NCBI RefSeq assembly: GCF_005222205.1
Contig: NZ_CP032347.1
Location: 62,001-126,000, forward strand
DNA from: Azospirillum brasilense
Lineage (GTDB): Bacteria; Pseudomonadota; Alphaproteobacteria; Azospirillales; Azospirillaceae
Direction of reading: 5' to 3'
Length of the DNA stretch: 64,000 nt
The notes beneath the pieces were generated by a model that was not told the origin of the DNA, searched no databases, and was given only the letters and a program-made list of their open reading frames with translations. The translations under genes and the position numbers were made by a program. The first letter of the stretch is position 1, and every line of letters starts with the position of its first letter. Below, in pieces: positions 35,001 through 40,380 of this stretch.

Positions 35001-37946
35001 CCGATCACCTTCAACGGTGCGACGACTCTGGCCGGGGCGACGACGGTGGACGCGGGCTACGGCACGATCACCTTCAACGGGACGGTCAACGGCGCCCAGG
35101 CGCTGACGGCGACCTCGACCGGGGCGATGGTGTTCAACGCGGCGGTGGGCGGCACGACGGCGCTGGCCAGCCTGACCACCGGCACGGGCTACACCAGCCT
35201 CGTCAACGTGACCACGGCGGGCGACCAGAGCTACGGCGGGGAAACCAGCCTGATGGGCAGCTACGCCACCGGCAACGGCGCCTTCACCGTCGCCGGCCCG
35301 GCAACACTGGCGGGGGCCGTCACGGTCGACGCCGGCAACGGCGCGGCGACCTTCAACGGGACGGTGAACGGCGCCCAGGCGCTGACGGTCAACAGCAGCG
35401 GCGCCACCCGGTTCAACGCGGCGGTGGGCGGCACGACGGCGCTCGCCAGCCTGACCACCGACGCCGATGGCACCACCAGCCTCACGTCGGTGACGACCAG
35501 CGGCGCCCAGACCTACAACGACGCGGTGACCCTGGACGGCGCCTATCAGGCCGGCACGGTCTTCACGGCGGCTGAGGCGGTGACGCTGGGCGGCGACAGC
35601 CGGATCACCGGGACCGGCGGCATCGTCCTGGCGTCCACCCTCGACGGCGGGCGGGCGCTGACGCTGACCAGCGGCACCGGCGACATCCTGCTCGGCGGCG
35701 CGGTCGGCGGCACCAGCCGTCTGGGGGCGCTGACGATCAACGGCGGCGGCACCACCACCGTCGCCGGCGCGGTCAAGGCGGCCTCGCTGGCCACCGACCC
35801 CACCGGGATCACCATCCTGAACGGCGGCAGCGTGGACACCACCGGGGCGCAGAGCTACGCCGACGCGGTGACGCTGGGGGCCGACACGGTCCTGACCGGC
35901 ACCCAGGTGTCGCTGTCCGGCGGCATCGACGCGGCGGAAGCGGGCCGTCAGGGCCTGACCATCGCCGGCAACGCGGCGCTCGCCGGCACCCTCGGCACCC
36001 GGCAGGCTCTGGCCGCGCTGACGGTCGGCGGCGAGACGCTGATGACCGGCGCCACGGCGGTCACCAGCGGGGCGCAGACCTACGGCGGCGCCGTCCGTCT
36101 GGCCGGCACCGGGTCGACCCTGACCGGCACCGGCATCACCGTCGCCGGGACGCTGGACGGCGGTCAGGCGCTGACCGTCACCAGCGGGACCGGCGACGCC
36201 GTGTTCGCCGGTACGGTCGGCGGAACGGAGCGGCTGGGCGCCCTGACGGTGAACAGCGCCGGCCAGACCCGCTTCGCCCAGTCGGTCCGCGCGGCCTCGG
36301 TCGTCACCGACGCGGCGGGCACGCTGGCCCTGGACGGCGGCTCCGTCGACACCACCGGGGTTCAGACCTACGGCGAGCGCGCCGTGCTCGGTGCCGACAC
36401 CCGCCTGACCGGCAGCACGGTCGTGCTGGCCGGTGGGCTTGACGCCGCCACCCGCGGCGGGCAGGGGCTGACCATCGCCGGCGACGCCGTCGTCAACGGC
36501 GCGATCGGCGGCGCCCAGGCGCTGAGCCGCCTGTCGGTGACCGGCACCGCCGCCCTCAACGGCGGCGCGGTGACCACCGTGGCGGAGCAGAGCTACGAGG
36601 GCGCGGTGACGCTGGGGAGCGACACCGTCCTGACGGGCGGAACCGTCTCCCTGCGGAACGGCGGCAACGCCGCCAACGCCGGGGTGCAGGGACTGACGGT
36701 CAACGGCGACGCCGTCCTGGCCGGGGTCTTCGGCGAAACCGGCGCCCTGCGGCAGATCGCCGTCAGCGGTGGTACCCGCCTGGACGGCGCCACCGTCACC
36801 GCCACCGGGGCGCAGCGCTTCGGCGGCGCCCTGACGGTGGCCGGCGCCAGCGCGCTGACCAGCACCGGCGGCGACCTCGTGTTCGGCGGGGCCGTCGACA
36901 GCGCCAACCGTTCGGCGCTGTCGCTGAACGGGGCGTCCATCCGGGCGGCGGGCGACATCGGCGCGTCGGGCCTGATGGGCGACGTCACGGTGCGCACCTC
37001 GGGCGGCGTCTTCTACGACGGCGCGGTGACCGTGCGCTCGCTGACCCAGACGACGGGTGGGGAGAGCCGCTTCGCCAAGGCGTTGACCGCTACCGGGACG
37101 GACGGCCTCCGCCTGACCGGCGCCGGCTTCACCTTCGGCGCGGCGGTGAACAGCGCGGGCTCGCTGGCCCTGGTCACGACGGACGCGGCGGGGGCGGTGA
37201 CCTTTGGTCGCGATGCCACGGTTGTCACGGAGGGAGGCTTTACCCAATCCGGTGGATCGGGCATTGTTTTGCCGGCCAGCATTACGGCCAAGACCGGCCC
37301 GATCACGCTGGGCGCCGTGGCGTCCCTGCCGGACGGCCAGGCGTCCATCGCGGCGGGCGGCCCCATCACCATGGCGGGGCTCCAGGGCAAGGCCACCATG
37401 CTGACCATGGCGTCCGACGGCGGGGCGCTGCTCATCGGACAGGAGACCGGGACCGCCTTGCAGAAGATCGACGTGCTGAGCCTGACCGTCCCCAAGGCCG
37501 GGTCCGCCCGGATGTTCGGCACCGTGGCCGGCAAGACGGACGCTCTGGCTGCCAGCGCGATCGACAGCCCGCTGCGGGCCGCCCCGTACTTCATCAACAA
37601 CACCCCCTGGGGTCCGACGGAGCAGGTCAGCCGGGTCGCCGCCACCGTGGTGGTGGTGGTCCCGGTTCCCAGCACCCCCGGCGTCACCAGCCTGTTCACC
37701 GGCACGGTGACCCGCGCCGGCCTCACGCCGGACGCCTTGGCTGCCTACGCCGCGCCGCAGGTTCTCACCCTGGCCGGCACGGCCCCGACCCTGACCGGTG
37801 CGGGGACCCAGCCGGAGGTCCTGACCACCGGCGCCGGAACCACCCCGTCCACCACCCGCGCCGGCGCGCAGCCGGAGGTTCTGACCACCGGCCCCGCGCC
37901 GTCGGTCACCGGCAACCAGCAAACGGAGGAGGAGGAGGAGCGCTGA
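20052..37946 (+). CDS. Giant two-partner secretion exoprotein (TpsA, filamentous-haemagglutinin-like)
   Basis: A 5964-residue secreted beta-helix protein. The long signal peptide is basic over residues 1-60, then hydrophobic 'SVIGVALSTLFAGAAYA' with cleavage near residue 82. The TPS secretion domain is about 83-330 and has the diagnostic 'MLVNPNGVVIGAGAKVDVGGLVATT' (NPNG at 165-168). The following thousands of residues are Gly/Thr/Ser/Ala-rich with recurring 'GSVTLT', 'ITAGTVTL' and 'GAIG(S/T)S' strands, as in beta-solenoid adhesins, and Cys is almost absent. Fourteen tandem units of about 92 residues span about 3856-5146. The end is 'TTGNQQ'-like and acidic (EEEEER), without an anchor. Probably a surface adhesin or biofilm protein exported by TpsB; ligand unknown. 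Confidence 0.93.
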   Translation: MGKGNVTTTSGFTELPGARRHRQTLRQRLLLSSATEAPQRGGGTRRQRRAAKAKGGIDFARLALRSVIGVALSTLFAGAAYANPLEGTVTAGAATIQSATPKSMEILQSTDKAIINWKSFSIDAGEKVTFQQPSASSVTLNRVTGADPSKIMGSLSANGTVMLVNPNGVVIGAGAKVDVGGLVATTANISDANFMAGKYQFDQASAKPNAMVVNEGDITVKDSGLAALVAPHVRNSGVIRAKLGKVALGGAETFTLDFHGDGLISFDASSAVKTVAKDADGKPVAALVVNSGEIAAEGGSVTLSARAVKGVIDNVINTDGVIKATSVGSANGKIVLSGGDTGKVTIGGTVDASGRGEGQTGGTVVATGAEIAVKKNARVDASGSKGGGEVAIGSKTGRSGTWSDKVTVEAGATLSADAVKSGKGGSVTVLSQKSTKHAGKISARGGAEGGDGGFAEVSSHKDISLTGSVDLTAPKGAAGTFLLDPESLRIVSSAGGSQDGAAADGTIGVNDPNLGSGDAVNTVSKQVLESIAGNANIVLEASGLITVETSLDLQTIAGHSFTLRSLTSSGIAFTDASYEIRTNGGDIVLEANGMASSLTNIGKLTTRGGAVRLTATNNVQLANLIDTTPVSGSAGAVSVSAQSGSLSALDAGRIVGGPVTLSVGGDIGASGAAVSTSSTQLSLVTGGNLFVTNDRTLTDLSVTSTHRTAGADSQFFLASTGLTFTVTDSAGGTALDTVGQTGGLNSFAFRSDRNIQVGTVNARAGSVALTSTAGNITGTGASLLTGGALTLTAKGSSGSNGAIGTSLQTLNTAGASLTATAGSGGINLSNTGALTLANLTSGGFTTVAATGNLTVGAVASGGALNLSSGGSILNDADASTTISSYSLVLNAAGSIGTSGTALTAGSYNIDATSGVGGVFLTTSGSAVLGSIVSTNGDVAITTGGTTTIGTITSANGTSSIAVTANGTVSDITVTTVNAGANGNVTLTTANGSISGLSGTITGDNVTLAAGGNTSTVMVNTAAKRLTVTNDAGNVTVMQTGAVTVDNITSAGTSVSLTVTGGAATLGTIKASNSGGIAVTATGGAILGKDSSNRLSAGIISLSTDGAIGSSGTHLRTSTGSLTLSNVGDLYVDNSGVILTGLSITNRHVGTTANALELTSEYFNFVVGDNGTATILEAVGSPKLSTLSFNSDIDLIVGDLATVGVGGTVTLTSTAGSIRDDGSLNTRINADTVTLSAAAGSLGEASAPLGLNATKLVLTTGGDLHVTNLSDMAELTVTSTHADTTVVNSYSITAPNFAFDLTDDATSGYLLRTLVDTTGQIFSFKGDRDIRLGRVDLTDKSGVLPNNGMPSLGQTYSIFNAETTNGSILDDGSKTTLVLAGSVNLKASKAIGSGSGTEYLDVVTPVLNARASDGGIYITLPTSTGVDNQKNLITLGSSFFSAANNPIVVTATWGDIAFGSNFSSSASSDITVKATHGSILNPNSASVRASDTGTVTLTAGKDIGSASNALVVRGGTLVANAGGSLWLGLTGGNPVALNSLTAGGDISVTQSSGTMTVGTVNANNGTGTVELKVGSGSIQGDTDTSTRISAGKVILDASGSVGSVNALDVATANLSIKAGGSIGIAGTMALTDLTLTRGSYSGGTIGINTVNGQVFTLSDSSSQSTIQTVTSSTALNFAFNSSRAIKVGTVNVGTGGSVAIVSSSGVTNTGNGSKITAGKVSLEAGTSSSIGDSTLYGAISLDTGDLSVTSGRNIHVDNNGRAFNSLAITSTNSTTNSSTASTFSIGSTGSQIYSLADSGTTHTIDITGAGNSNFSFTGKKHIVVSEIVAGGGSVSLTTAGGGENSTITMAGGGTIAASSVTLSANGTGTNGGSIGTSTRAVKTSAASLTLVSNGDLYINNSNAALTALDVTVTHKTSTAAGTYQFNALGSNRSFTVTEANGIQTLALSTPSNGSMNLRYSVDRGIVAGTIDAGTSSTGSVTLISTGSASGASGGPSINGSGTITAGSVSLTATGSNGNVGGTNQVLTSTQKLSIASGGNVTVSNNTTLTDLTLDFRHNKSGGGSNTYSISSTGLTASFSDSSLQEGLTVTNVTQSGLKLNISNDKALRIAKIDVGNSGTVDLTANSGTSAINASNSSGAAITAGSLTLKATSVGHTNGSGSYFTTQVGTLSANLTGSLALSNTGTLTLKDVKAGSSADIKVTNNGSLLQTGTKPLSADKVTLTVEGGSIGASGTPLLTETRTLEVTAGRNVYLTNGADLHALSLDVRHASSGAQNVYDIRSEALTFALTDSNTGSQYTLGSVVDASGLDFSFKSDNSVALGTINGGLARNVTIETTGTSKDILSNGSSMVTAGTVTLTATGGIGQAGSSSNHIATMADTLVLTTATNAFVDNGKDLTALSLTSSRTTGAGTYQITAPQLVFTMTDDGTTTTLSNLTDATGLAFKLDTQHALSIGTLNVQNWGTVDLTSAGAITGAASANAGNPANRITAGTATLSSGGAIGSSSNKIRLSASSATFNVKGDLYVESDTRIGTLKIKSALSTINDRTYNLTSVNTAGAAIALSGMESSTQAVLASLTDASGVRFTFDSHRKLVVGGLDVGKTGTIALIADPGIVGNGHSVLKINAGVASLTSSSNVVGANGGEFISITTGNLTVNANNGAVINLHGSTVIDSMSLAGALTLNNSTGDIALGSISMYGANAYINNQGGSILSGTISGSNLVNLTATGSIGNVTAISTQANSTSTTLTASAAGSIAVSESKSLIAQSVVSTGGGAIKLSTGSSGAGLLTAGTITTTGSVTLTSNDGNIRANSGNLVTGGSVELSAIMGGIADTGSTLNVATTDLTIKTPGTFNIADTLDLAKLTIDRTPSTGTATSGTMSLTATNLVWNVTDSGGTTTFTTLTDSTGLDFTFKAPGAIAIGTVNTGASSTVSLTATGDSATAGNITAVNNSSTITAGSLKLDAQKKTNEQGNSSAIGSNATALGMNVSSLTASSGTGGLFVKNAAGLNLSSITTGGALTVIAAAGDLTVSNLSYDSSKALTLTATAGRILNGGSSLSLGTGSATLTAGAGIGTADSAFKVTTSSTGALTTNVTGAGGLYLDIAGSLTGGLSAAVNNGPVVVTGSGNITLTNVAIATDAAGNSITVTSTGGSITAGTVTAGANNGAVTLSATGNGGKILAANGGSAVTGKTVALNGAGGIGTSSARVGVGGAQVQVNGGSGDIYLSTTGATALAYAATTGGKIDVLAGDRLQVVSASTGGGAIAISSTAVDADIIAGSLNAGSGAVTLSSSGGGVYDDGLAETRIVGGSVSLTGGKGIGTSSRSVQTTTGSLTLASANGSVYVTDDTAAGVTVASATASSGSVTIASAGTMTVQAVSANSTSGAVALTAAGSILGSGNGTHVTGHSASLTANGGSIGTVTDAATGAGTPIKMNVSSLTGLTATGSTPVISVDNINSAALTLGNNLITLGSGGSAYIRTAGNLNASAGLSMTSGNLLLQSGGVLTLPTAAINLGAGALTLKGATDVVAAGGSPRSLSITAGSLIFASGSNGGNTTLNTTVGSIDASLTGAGKSLSVNNTGTLTSATLSANGTLFAVSSTGMTATSVTGVGTVNLTVVSGDLSVGTINAGTTGTINLSAAAGSLLTGNGTSLTGGKLTLLSGNGIGSSSAAFTTTIANTSAMVTGTGGIYLSGTSFTLGNLSTTNGDISVTASGAISNDNATIGIIAGGSGNISLVSTGGAISLTKAVSSTGSDATRASVTMQAATIALANVTSTGAQTYTGDTTLGGALSGKSVTVTGNLSVAGFNRTVIATGGDLSVSGTLNGGGFGATLNAAQGGVTLGGAASNLAYLSATAGTISLRDVTTTGGQTYNGATSLQGTYTTTNGAFMAIGATTLAGNTTVSTGSGNVLFSGTVNGANSLVITSSGATQFTGAVGGTTALSSLTIDAGGTASVKSVTTTGAQIYSGTVTLAGTYTTGAVFAAIGAVTLAGNTTVDGTSSVVFMNTVDGAYALTVNNQGMAQFNGAVGGTTALASLTTNAGGTSSVKSVTTTGAQTYNDAVTLDGTYSTGSGAFTANAATTLAGATTVNGGAVLFAGTVDGAQALVINSKAATQFTGAVGGTTALASLTTDAGGTTSLRNVVTTGAQTYNDAVTLNGTYTSGGAFTANGAATLAGDTTVNGGAAVLFAGTVDGAHALAVNNKGATTFSGTVGGTTALASLTTDATGTSSLKSVTTTGAQTYSDAVTLDGTYTGGTVTTNAAATLAGATTVNAGTATFNGMVNGAQALTIAGTGTAQFNAAVGGTTALASLTTNTGATVGLLDVTTTGAQTHGAATTLNGTYTSGGAFTANGAVILAGDTTVTGGTSVLFAGTVNGAHALAVNNKGTTQFTGTVGGTTALASLTTDATGTTSLRNVTTTGAQTYNDAVTLNGTYTTGGAFIANGAATLAGGTTVNGGTSVLFAGTVDGAQALVINSKASTQFTGAVGGMTALASLTTDATGTSSLRNVTTTGAQTYNDAVTLNGTYTSGGAFTASGAATLAGDTTVNGGSAVLFAGTVDGAHALAVNSKGATQFTGTVGGTTALASLTTDAGGTTSLRNVVTTGVQTYNDAVTLNGLYSAGGAFSANGATTLAGTTTVYGGSGILFGSTVDGAYALAVNNKGTTAFNGAVGGTTALASLTTDSGSASLKSVTTSGAQTYNNAVTLDGTYTGGTFTTNAAATLAGATTVNAGTATFNSLVNGAQSLTIAGTGTAQFNAAVGGTTALASLTTNAGATVSLLNVFTTGAQTHGATTTLNGTYSTVNSPITFNGATTLAGATTVDAGYGTITFNGTVNGAQALTATSTGAMVFNAAVGGTTALASLTTGTGYSSLVNVTTAGDQSYGGETSLMGSYATGNGAFTVAGPATLAGAVTVDAGSGAATFNGTVNGAQALTIAGTGTAQFNAAVGGTTALASLTTNAGVAASFLDVTTTGAQTHGAATTLNGTYSSVNSPITFNGATTLAGATTVDAGYGTITFNGTVNGAQALTATSTGAMVFNAAVGGTTALASLTTGTGYTSLVNVTTAGDQSYGGETSLMGSYATGNGAFTVAGPATLAGAVTVDAGNGAATFNGTVNGAQALTVNSSGATRFNAAVGGTTALASLTTDADGTTSLTSVTTSGAQTYNDAVTLDGAYQAGTVFTAAEAVTLGGDSRITGTGGIVLASTLDGGRALTLTSGTGDILLGGAVGGTSRLGALTINGGGTTTVAGAVKAASLATDPTGITILNGGSVDTTGAQSYADAVTLGADTVLTGTQVSLSGGIDAAEAGRQGLTIAGNAALAGTLGTRQALAALTVGGETLMTGATAVTSGAQTYGGAVRLAGTGSTLTGTGITVAGTLDGGQALTVTSGTGDAVFAGTVGGTERLGALTVNSAGQTRFAQSVRAASVVTDAAGTLALDGGSVDTTGVQTYGERAVLGADTRLTGSTVVLAGGLDAATRGGQGLTIAGDAVVNGAIGGAQALSRLSVTGTAALNGGAVTTVAEQSYEGAVTLGSDTVLTGGTVSLRNGGNAANAGVQGLTVNGDAVLAGVFGETGALRQIAVSGGTRLDGATVTATGAQRFGGALTVAGASALTSTGGDLVFGGAVDSANRSALSLNGASIRAAGDIGASGLMGDVTVRTSGGVFYDGAVTVRSLTQTTGGESRFAKALTATGTDGLRLTGAGFTFGAAVNSAGSLALVTTDAAGAVTFGRDATVVTEGGFTQSGGSGIVLPASITAKTGPITLGAVASLPDGQASIAAGGPITMAGLQGKATMLTMASDGGALLIGQETGTALQKIDVLSLTVPKAGSARMFGTVAGKTDALAASAIDSPLRAAPYFINNTPWGPTEQVSRVAATVVVVVPVPSTPGVTSLFTGTVTRAGLTPDALAAYAAPQVLTLAGTAPTLTGAGTQPEVLTTGAGTTPSTTRAGAQPEVLTTGPAPSVTGNQQTEEEEER
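31617..35489 (+). repeat. Fourteen in-frame tandem repeats (about 276 bp) inside tpsA
   Basis: Each unit encodes roughly 'VTTTGAQTYNDAVTLNGTYT', 'GGAFTANGAATLAGDTTV', 'VLFAGTVDGAHALAVNNKG' and 'TQFTGTVGGTTALASLTTD'. The nearly invariant core (V)GGTTALASL gives the GTGGGCGGCACGACGGC DNA signature in every unit, about 276 bp apart. The first unit has TALSSL and one has GGMTALASL. A more diverged unit follows after 35490. The repeats are in frame and fit a solenoid. Confidence 0.92.
34381..35385 (+). repeat. Near-identical 444-bp duplication (561-bp period) within tpsA
   Basis: Segment 34381-34824 is repeated almost base for base at 34942-35385, offset by exactly 561 bp (187 codons, two repeat units). 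Differences are a few substitutions, such as Thr/Ser and Ser/Asn changes. This much higher identity than between other units marks a recent duplication or gene-conversion event. Confidence 0.88.
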
Positions 37947-37993
37947 GGCGCGCCTTTCCCCGCGGCAGACTTTTACCCTTTGGATAGTGAACG

Positions 37994-38719
37994 ATGACCA
38001 ACCCGACCCTGCCCCTGTTCTACAAGAGCCCCCGCCCGCTGGTGGCCGCCCGCGACGCCGATCTGTCGCTGCGGACCGAGCCGAACTTCGCCTTCGCGGC
38101 CGCCACCAACTCGGTGCCGCTGATGGCGGTGGAGTTCCCCGCGGCCTGCAAGCAGTTCCCGATCCTGTTCTCGGAGGGCCCGACGGCCCAGCCGGTGGCG
38201 CTGCTCGGCCTGCGCTCCGGGGAGAACCTGTTCGTCGACGCGAACGGCGCGTGGGAGGAGGGGGCCTACATCCCCGCCTATGTCCGCCGCTACCCGTTCA
38301 TCTTCCTGGAGAGCGAGGACAAGTCCCAGCTCACCCTGTGCATCGACGAGGCGGCGGACTCCGTCGTCCCCGGCCGGGACAACCCCTTCTTCGTCGACGG
38401 GCAGCCCTCCGCCCTGACCAACAACGCCCTGGAATTCGTCAAGGAAGTCCAGGCCCAGAGCGCCTACACCACGCAGTTCGTCGAGGCGGTGACCGCCGCC
38501 GGCCTGATGTCGGAGAAGCGCGCCGACATCACCCTGAACAACGGCGAGCGGCTGAGCCTCGCCGGCTTCAACGTGATCGACGAGGCGGCCTTCAACCAGC
38601 TTCCCGCCGAGACGCTGGTGGAGTGGCGTGACCGCGGCTGGCTGGGGCTGGTCTACGCCCACCTGATCTCGGTCAGCAGCTGGTCGGGTCTGGTCGACCG
38701 CCTCGCCCTGCGCGGCTGA
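37994..38719 (+). CDS. SapC-family protein
   Basis: A 241-residue protein of the SapC family: 'LFYKSPRPLVAARDADLSLR' near the N-terminus, 'VPLMAVEFPAACKQFPILFS', 'ENLFVDANGAWEEGAYIPAYVRRYPFIFL', and 'LCIDEAADSV' (residues 116-125). Family members are named for S-layer export genes, but their biochemical role is not established. No signal peptide is seen, so it is probably cytoplasmic. It starts 48 bp after tpsA and ends at a strong terminator, so it looks like the last gene of a tpsB-tpsA-sapC transcription unit and may assist production or surface display of the giant exoprotein; this is inference from position. Confidence 0.87.
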   Translation: MTNPTLPLFYKSPRPLVAARDADLSLRTEPNFAFAAATNSVPLMAVEFPAACKQFPILFSEGPTAQPVALLGLRSGENLFVDANGAWEEGAYIPAYVRRYPFIFLESEDKSQLTLCIDEAADSVVPGRDNPFFVDGQPSALTNNALEFVKEVQAQSAYTTQFVEAVTAAGLMSEKRADITLNNGERLSLAGFNVIDEAAFNQLPAETLVEWRDRGWLGLVYAHLISVSSWSGLVDRLALRG

Positions 38720-38742
38720 TCCGGTCCAGTCTGCCGGAAACG

Positions 38743-38774
38743 GAAAGGGCGGCGCCACCCTGGCGCCGCCCTTT
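38743..38774. terminator. Rho-independent terminator after the TPS/SapC unit
   Basis: A perfect 12-bp stem AGGGCGGCGCCA / TGGCGCCGCCCT with a CCC loop is followed by a T run. On the other strand the stem is followed by a weaker T-run (from AAA), so it probably also ends the convergent minus-strand gene at 38793. Confidence 0.92.
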
Positions 38775-38792
38775 TTCGTTGCGGACCGGCGA

Positions 38793-39515
38793 TCAGAACC
38801 CCTTTTCGATCTTGAAGACGTCCGGCTCGTTCGGCTTCTCGATGTAGGAGAGCTGGAGCGAAGGCGGCAGGGCGGGGGTGTCGTCCGAAGGCTTCGGCGG
38901 GACCGCGAGGGTCAGCAGACTCATGCGCCCCTGGCTGTCGGTGCCGCGGAAGACCACCACCTGCGACCCGTCGCCGACCGGCGCGTTGAGCAGCATACCT
39001 TCCTGCCGGTAGCCCTGCGCCACGAAGTAGTTGCGCAGCGCGTTCGCCGCGCCGACGAGCGCGTTCGGGTCGACCTTCGGATTCACCGCGCCGCCCCACA
39101 GGATGTTCACCTGGAACAGCTTCTGCGTCGAATGGCCGAGGATGTAGGCGACGACCGCCGGGCCGGCGCCGGTCTGCAGGTCATCGACCTTCACGATCAG
39201 GCTGGTGGTCCGCTCCGTCGCGTTGGTCTCGCGGCGGATGTCCTTGCCTTCGATCTTGAAGTCCTTGGTGATGGCCTTCGCGACCTCGTCACCGGTCATG
39301 CCGAAGCGCGCGGAGCGGAAGCCGGTGACCTTGGCGGCGGGGGCCGTCTCGGCCGCAGCGTTGGGCGTGGTGGCTTGGGCGGGCTGGGCGGCGGGAGCAG
39401 GGGCGGCGGGAGCGGGGCTGCGATCGGTGGTTGCGGCCTGGGCGGCGCCCGCCAGGGTTCCGGCCAGAGCGAGGGCGGCAAGGGTCAGCCCCAGGGCCGG
39501 TCGGTGAAACGGCAT
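38793..39515 (-). CDS. Exported hypothetical protein, Ala/Pro-rich N-terminus
   Basis: A 240-residue protein with signal peptide (about residues 1-27, 'LTLAALALAGTLAGAAQA'), a low-complexity Ala/Pro segment (28-62) and a folded domain of about 175 residues: 'VTGFRSARFGMTGDEVAKAITKDFKI' (similar to helix-strand modules of small periplasmic proteins), then 'ILGHSTQKLFQVNILWG', and ending 'LSYIEKPNEPDVFKIEKGF'. I do not recognise a named family. The ATG at 39515 is chosen for its signal peptide and an upstream GGAG; an upstream in-frame start adds 10 residues of no value. It is convergent with the SapC gene and shares its terminator. Confidence 0.75.
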   Translation of the reverse strand: MPFHRPALGLTLAALALAGTLAGAAQAATTDRSPAPAAPAPAAQPAQATTPNAAAETAPAAKVTGFRSARFGMTGDEVAKAITKDFKIEGKDIRRETNATERTTSLIVKVDDLQTGAGPAVVAYILGHSTQKLFQVNILWGGAVNPKVDPNALVGAANALRNYFVAQGYRQEGMLLNAPVGDGSQVVVFRGTDSQGRMSLLTLAVPPKPSDDTPALPPSLQLSYIEKPNEPDVFKIEKGF

Positions 39516-39676
39516 AATGGAAACTCCACAAGACATCGAAGCCATTCGGTCGGCGGATCAAGCCAATCGCCGCCGTTCGCCTCTCTTCCGGATGAGGCGG
39601 CGCGACAATTGCCGTTACTTCGAACGAGAGTTTAGCAAAATCCGACTGGGCTTCGGGGTGAATTGTGATTGATCCC

Positions 39677-40048
39677 TCATGTCCTTTTTCCGACGCGGAA
39701 CGCGTCGGCGAAATTCTGGACCTTGTCCGACGACACGGAGAGCAGCGCCTTCGTGACCGCCGCCGGGCGCCGCGCCTGCGCGGAGGCGATCTCCCCGACA
39801 AGACGCTCCAGGGCCGGGGTCGCGCTACGGTAGCGGATGCGATGGTTCCCGTCCGTTTCGATCAATCGAGCCTGATGAAGATTCGCCAAGACTTCCTGGA
39901 GGATGAGCGTGCTGCCGCGTGATTCGCGAATGAGTTCCTCCGAATTCCACGCCCGATCCGCATCACGCCGTAAAATCAGCAGGATCTCCAGGGTCCACAC
40001 CGTCTTGATCGAATGCTGAAGAAAGATCAGGGCATCGTCCGAAAGCAC
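39677..40048 (-). CDS. Small winged-helix-like hypothetical protein
   Basis: A 123-residue protein beginning at a GTG. 'VWTLEILLILRRDADRAWNSEELIRESRGSTLILQEVLANLHQARLIE' followed by 'NHRIRYRSATPALERLV' has the pattern of a winged helix: two helices, a recognition helix and a wing. It may be a small transcription regulator, but no family can be named. The ribosome site is weak and no ATG is available, so the start is uncertain. It is transcribed away from trkH. Confidence 0.6.
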   Translation of the reverse strand: MLSDDALIFLQHSIKTVWTLEILLILRRDADRAWNSEELIRESRGSTLILQEVLANLHQARLIETDGNHRIRYRSATPALERLVGEIASAQARRPAAVTKALLSVSSDKVQNFADAFRVGKRT

Positions 40049-40380
40049 GCCGCCAGTCCATTGTCTGTTCCAGTTCCCCGCGGGTCCCGATCATCCGGGA
40101 AGGCTCGACGATTTGAGCCGTACGTCGGGGCGGAGTGTGCACAGGATGCCCCCCGCCGTCCAGTCCCGCGCCCCTCTTCGCGGGGGCGCATCCGGCCCGA
40201 TTCCAGACATCTTTCGGGGTATGGCGGTGCTCACTGGGTGAATTGACAACGCTAGGCCAGCTTGAATCCGCCCTTCGGGGTAATCCGAAGGAAAAATCGT
40301 CGTGCGTCGCGCTTCGGCAATGCCGAGCGGGCGCAATCGTGACAGTTTAGGCCGCAATTCCGATCGGCTATGGCCCGTGC
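40049..40380. other. Intergenic region between the winged-helix gene and trkH
   Basis: No gene is seen in these 332 bp. A small hairpin CCTTCGG (40272-40278) with CCGAAGG (40285-40291), followed by AAAAA, lies about 90 bp ahead of trkH and could act in its leader. No recognised riboswitch fold was identified. Confidence 0.4.

Noticed and set aside
18345..37922. A 6525-codon open frame on the minus strand across tpsB and tpsA.
   Set aside because: It is in exact antisense register with both genes. Its stops would correspond to sense codons TTA, CTA and TCA, which these GC-rich genes avoid, so the frame stays open by codon bias. The translation is Arg/Gly/Ala low-complexity.
40049..40380. Possible riboswitch in the trkH leader.
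   Set aside because: Only one short 7-bp hairpin is visible and no conserved riboswitch core was recognised.
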